DNA from: Lachnospiraceae bacterium
GTDB lineage: Bacteria; Bacillota_A; Clostridia; Lachnospirales; Lachnospiraceae
Direction: 5' to 3'
Length of the DNA stretch: 7,986 bases
Assembly (NCBI GenBank): GCA_017652545.1
Contig: JAGCAV010000058.1
Coordinates: forward strand, 1-7,986
Shown: piece after piece, positions 6,605-7,986 of the stretch
Numbering within the stretch: position 1 is the stretch's first letter
Layout: each line of letters begins with the position of its first letter
Made by a program: the position numbers and the translations under genes
The notes under the pieces: generated by a model
Database searches by the model: none
Seen by the model: only the letters and a program-made list of their open reading frames with translations
What the model was told of the DNA's origin: nothing

Positions 6605-6613
6605 TGGTAAAAT
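6605..6613 (+). promoter_or_regulatory. Probable extended -10 promoter of the CmpB-type gene
   Basis: TGGTAAAAT fits the TGnTATAAT extended -10 pattern common in Firmicutes. No clear -35 lies 17 bases upstream, which extended -10 promoters can do without. It would give a leader of about 70 bases before the start at 6689. Confidence 0.5.
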
Positions 6614-6688
6614 CCTAACATTCCTGTGAAAACAGGGAAATACCGGGTCTTGTTGCATAGATCCATACAGACAGAAATGAGGAATGTG

Positions 6689-7636
6689 ATGACAGAATAC
6701 TGGATCAACATTATACTGCTGTTTTTTGTTTATGCCTTTGGGGGCTGGTGCATGGAGGTCATCCTCAAATACAGGCAATATCACCGGTTCATCAACCGGG
6801 GATTCCTGACAGGACCTGTATGCCCGATCTACGGATGCGGGGCAGTTCTGATCACCGTGGTGATCGGAAATCTTGCCAGTGTCGAATCCGGACTTGTCAT
6901 GACCTTTGCCCTGTCCTTTGTGATCTGCGGTCTCGTGGAATATCTCACAAGCCTGGTCCTGGAAAAGATCTTCCATGCCCGCTGGTGGGATTACAGCCAG
7001 AAGCCGATGAATCTGCACGGAAGGGTCTGGATCGGAAATCTTATCCTTTTCGGTCTGGGCGGTGTTGCGATCATTCATATTCTGAATCCCGGGATCTACA
7101 AGGTTCTCGGTCTCATTCCCCTGAAAACCAGAGAAGTCATTATGACAATTCTTCTGGTGATCATTGCCGCGGATTTTGTGGTCTCTTATTTCGTACTGAA
7201 GCTGGTCAAGGTCGGAGTAGACAGTTCCGAAGCGGACAATACCGAAGAAATCAGCAAGGAAGTACACCAGCTGCTTACGAACAGGTCCTATTTCCATAAG
7301 CGTTTTGTTGACGCCTATCCTGAGGTCGTTTACAGAACGGAACGTGTGCAGGCCAGACTTGCCGCCATCAAGGCGGAAACAGAGCGTATGCGTCAGGAGG
7401 CAGAAAAGCGTCTTGAGGCACAGAAAGGAAAAGTTGCTGCCAGCCTTGAGCCCGTTCACATGATCCGCGCAGACCTGATCGGCAAACAGGATGAGCTGAT
7501 CGGCATGCTTTATGATGAAAAAACGGCTACGATCGAGATGAAAAACCTGAAATCGGAGATCGACAGGCAGAAAAACCGTCTCGAATCACATGTGCTGGTC
7601 AAATATCCTTATGGGAAACCAAAGAAGACGACATGA
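6689..7636 (+). CDS. CmpB-type (PF06541) membrane protein with a C-terminal coiled coil
   Basis: A 315-residue protein usually annotated as 'putative ABC transporter permease', though the biochemical role of the family is not established. About five membrane helices are visible, near residues 5-24, 45-62, 68-84, 113-132 and 150-170. The family signature is clear: GGWCMEV at 18-24, FINRGFLTGPVCPIYG at 34-49, VEYLTSLVLEKIF at 83-95, then RWWDYS and NLHGRV. Residues from about 175 on are soluble and charged. The part around 225-265 (repeated Glu, Arg, Ala, Lys) should form a coiled coil, and the protein ends in a basic KPKKTT. ATG 6689 is preferred because AGGA (6680-6683) lies five bases before it and the first helix follows at once. 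In-frame ATGs at 6626 and 6677 would add residues with no family resemblance. No ABC ATPase gene is nearby. Divergent from the radical SAM unit. Confidence 0.85.
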   Translation: MTEYWINIILLFFVYAFGGWCMEVILKYRQYHRFINRGFLTGPVCPIYGCGAVLITVVIGNLASVESGLVMTFALSFVICGLVEYLTSLVLEKIFHARWWDYSQKPMNLHGRVWIGNLILFGLGGVAIIHILNPGIYKVLGLIPLKTREVIMTILLVIIAADFVVSYFVLKLVKVGVDSSEADNTEEISKEVHQLLTNRSYFHKRFVDAYPEVVYRTERVQARLAAIKAETERMRQEAEKRLEAQKGKVAASLEPVHMIRADLIGKQDELIGMLYDEKTATIEMKNLKSEIDRQKNRLESHVLVKYPYGKPKKTT

Positions 7637-7682
7637 TGAAGTCATCAGGCTGTCGTGCAGGCAATGAATGGATCAAATGAAA

Positions 7683-7697
7683 GCCCCAAGGCGGGGC
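7683..7697 (+). other. GC-rich hairpin just before the terminator
   Basis: GCCCC and GGGGC pair around AAGGC, 46 bases after the CmpB-type stop. It has no T-run of its own. It may help termination, or protect the 3' end of the message. Confidence 0.45.
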
Positions 7698-7701
7698 CTG
7701 T

Positions 7702-7734
7702 GAAAAAACCCGGCGCGAATGGACGGGTTTTTTC
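7702..7734. terminator. Rho-independent terminator after the CmpB-type gene
   Basis: GAAAAAACCCG (7702-7712) and CGGGTTTTTTC (7724-7734) are perfect 11-base complements around an 11-base loop. The T-run is part of the stem's right arm and continues as CTTT. Its symmetry lets it work on both strands. It isolates the antiporter gene, which therefore needs its own promoter. Between 7735 and 7766 only a TTTAAAAT (7735-7742) resembles a -10, with no matching -35. Confidence 0.8.
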
Positions 7735-7766
7735 TTTAAAATGGAACTGTTGAGGTATCTGGGTCG

Positions 7767-7986
7767 ATGAAAAAACAAAAGCCATTATCCATGCCGGACC
7801 GGAAGAGAAGAGACACCAAATTTCATCACGGCCTGATCACGGTGACTGCCGTCATCTTCTGTATGTTCCTGGGAATCGTACGATTTGGGAGCGGTCCGCA
7901 GGTCCCTCTAGTTTGTGCCTGCCTTTGTGCGGGCCTGATGGCCTTCCACCTGGGGTATTCCTGGAATGACATCCTTCAGGGAATGA
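7767..7986 (+). CDS. NhaC-type Na+/H+ antiporter, N-terminal part
   Basis: The first 73 residues, running off the right edge. A basic, hydrophilic start (KKQKPLSMPDRKRRD) precedes a membrane helix at about residues 22-40 and a second at about 45-62. The stretch GSGPQVPLVCACLCAG followed by LGYSWNDILQGM is typical of the beginning of NhaC-family proteins, which exchange Na+ for H+ (or malate and lactate in some members) across the cytoplasmic membrane. Full-length members are about 450-500 residues, so most is missing. GAGG (7752-7755) is 11 bases before the ATG, a rather long spacing. The next in-frame ATG, at residue 9, lacks a better site. The strong terminator upstream makes it a separate transcription unit. 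The substrate cannot be decided from this part. Confidence 0.7.
   Translation, partial: MKKQKPLSMPDRKRRDTKFHHGLITVTAVIFCMFLGIVRFGSGPQVPLVCACLCAGLMAFHLGYSWNDILQGM

Noticed and set aside
6350..7459. Leftward open frame of 369 codons opposite the CmpB-type gene
   Set aside because: The + strand frame carries the strong CmpB family signature and membrane helices; the opposite frame is rich in His, Asp and Gln as expected of an antisense shadow.

Overview
The window looks like chromosomal DNA from a low-oxygen, gut-type Firmicute (Clostridia or Erysipelotrichia are most likely). The reasons are a purine-hydroxylase module of the selenium-dependent xanthine dehydrogenase type, strong AGGAGG-like ribosome binding sites, a CmpB/PF06541-type membrane protein and an NhaC-type antiporter start. 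Base composition is moderate and even. I see no insertion sequence, phage gene, tRNA, rRNA or CRISPR array. Genus cannot be fixed from the sequence alone.

Layout. (1) Bases 1-3020, + strand: the 3' end of a FAD-binding subunit, then a single 856-residue protein that fuses the two-[2Fe-2S] subunit to the molybdopterin subunit of a molybdenum hydroxylase. Together they would hydroxylate a purine-like substrate and pass electrons through Fe-S to FAD. (2) Bases 3047-3080: a terminator that works on both strands and separates converging units. (3) Bases 3098-6449, - strand, a three-gene unit read right to left: a radical SAM/SPASM enzyme; a membrane protein with signal peptide, ectodomain, one membrane helix, zinc ribbon and a strange (SSCACA)n cysteine/alanine tail; and an unrecognised 215-residue protein with a faint resemblance to PLP-barrel enzymes. 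(4) Bases 6450-6688: a divergent promoter region with two perfect inverted repeats. (5) Bases 6689-7636, + strand: a CmpB-type membrane protein with a coiled-coil tail, followed by a two-hairpin terminator region. (6) Bases 7767-7986: the first 73 residues of an NhaC-type Na+/H+ antiporter.

The most interesting part is region 3. The radical SAM gene and the Cys-rich membrane protein gene overlap by four bases (ATGA), and the strong Shine-Dalgarno of the second gene is written inside the last codons of the first. This is the arrangement expected of an enzyme and its dedicated protein substrate. The tail of the membrane protein carries nine cysteines in 23 residues, always separated by Ala or Ala-Ser-Ser. 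It is predicted to lie on the cytoplasmic side, where a radical SAM enzyme could reach it. I propose that the enzyme modifies this tail (thioether or other Cys-centred chemistry). It would be a ribosomally made, post-translationally modified membrane protein rather than a secreted peptide. The functional link is inference; the gene layout and motifs are visible directly.
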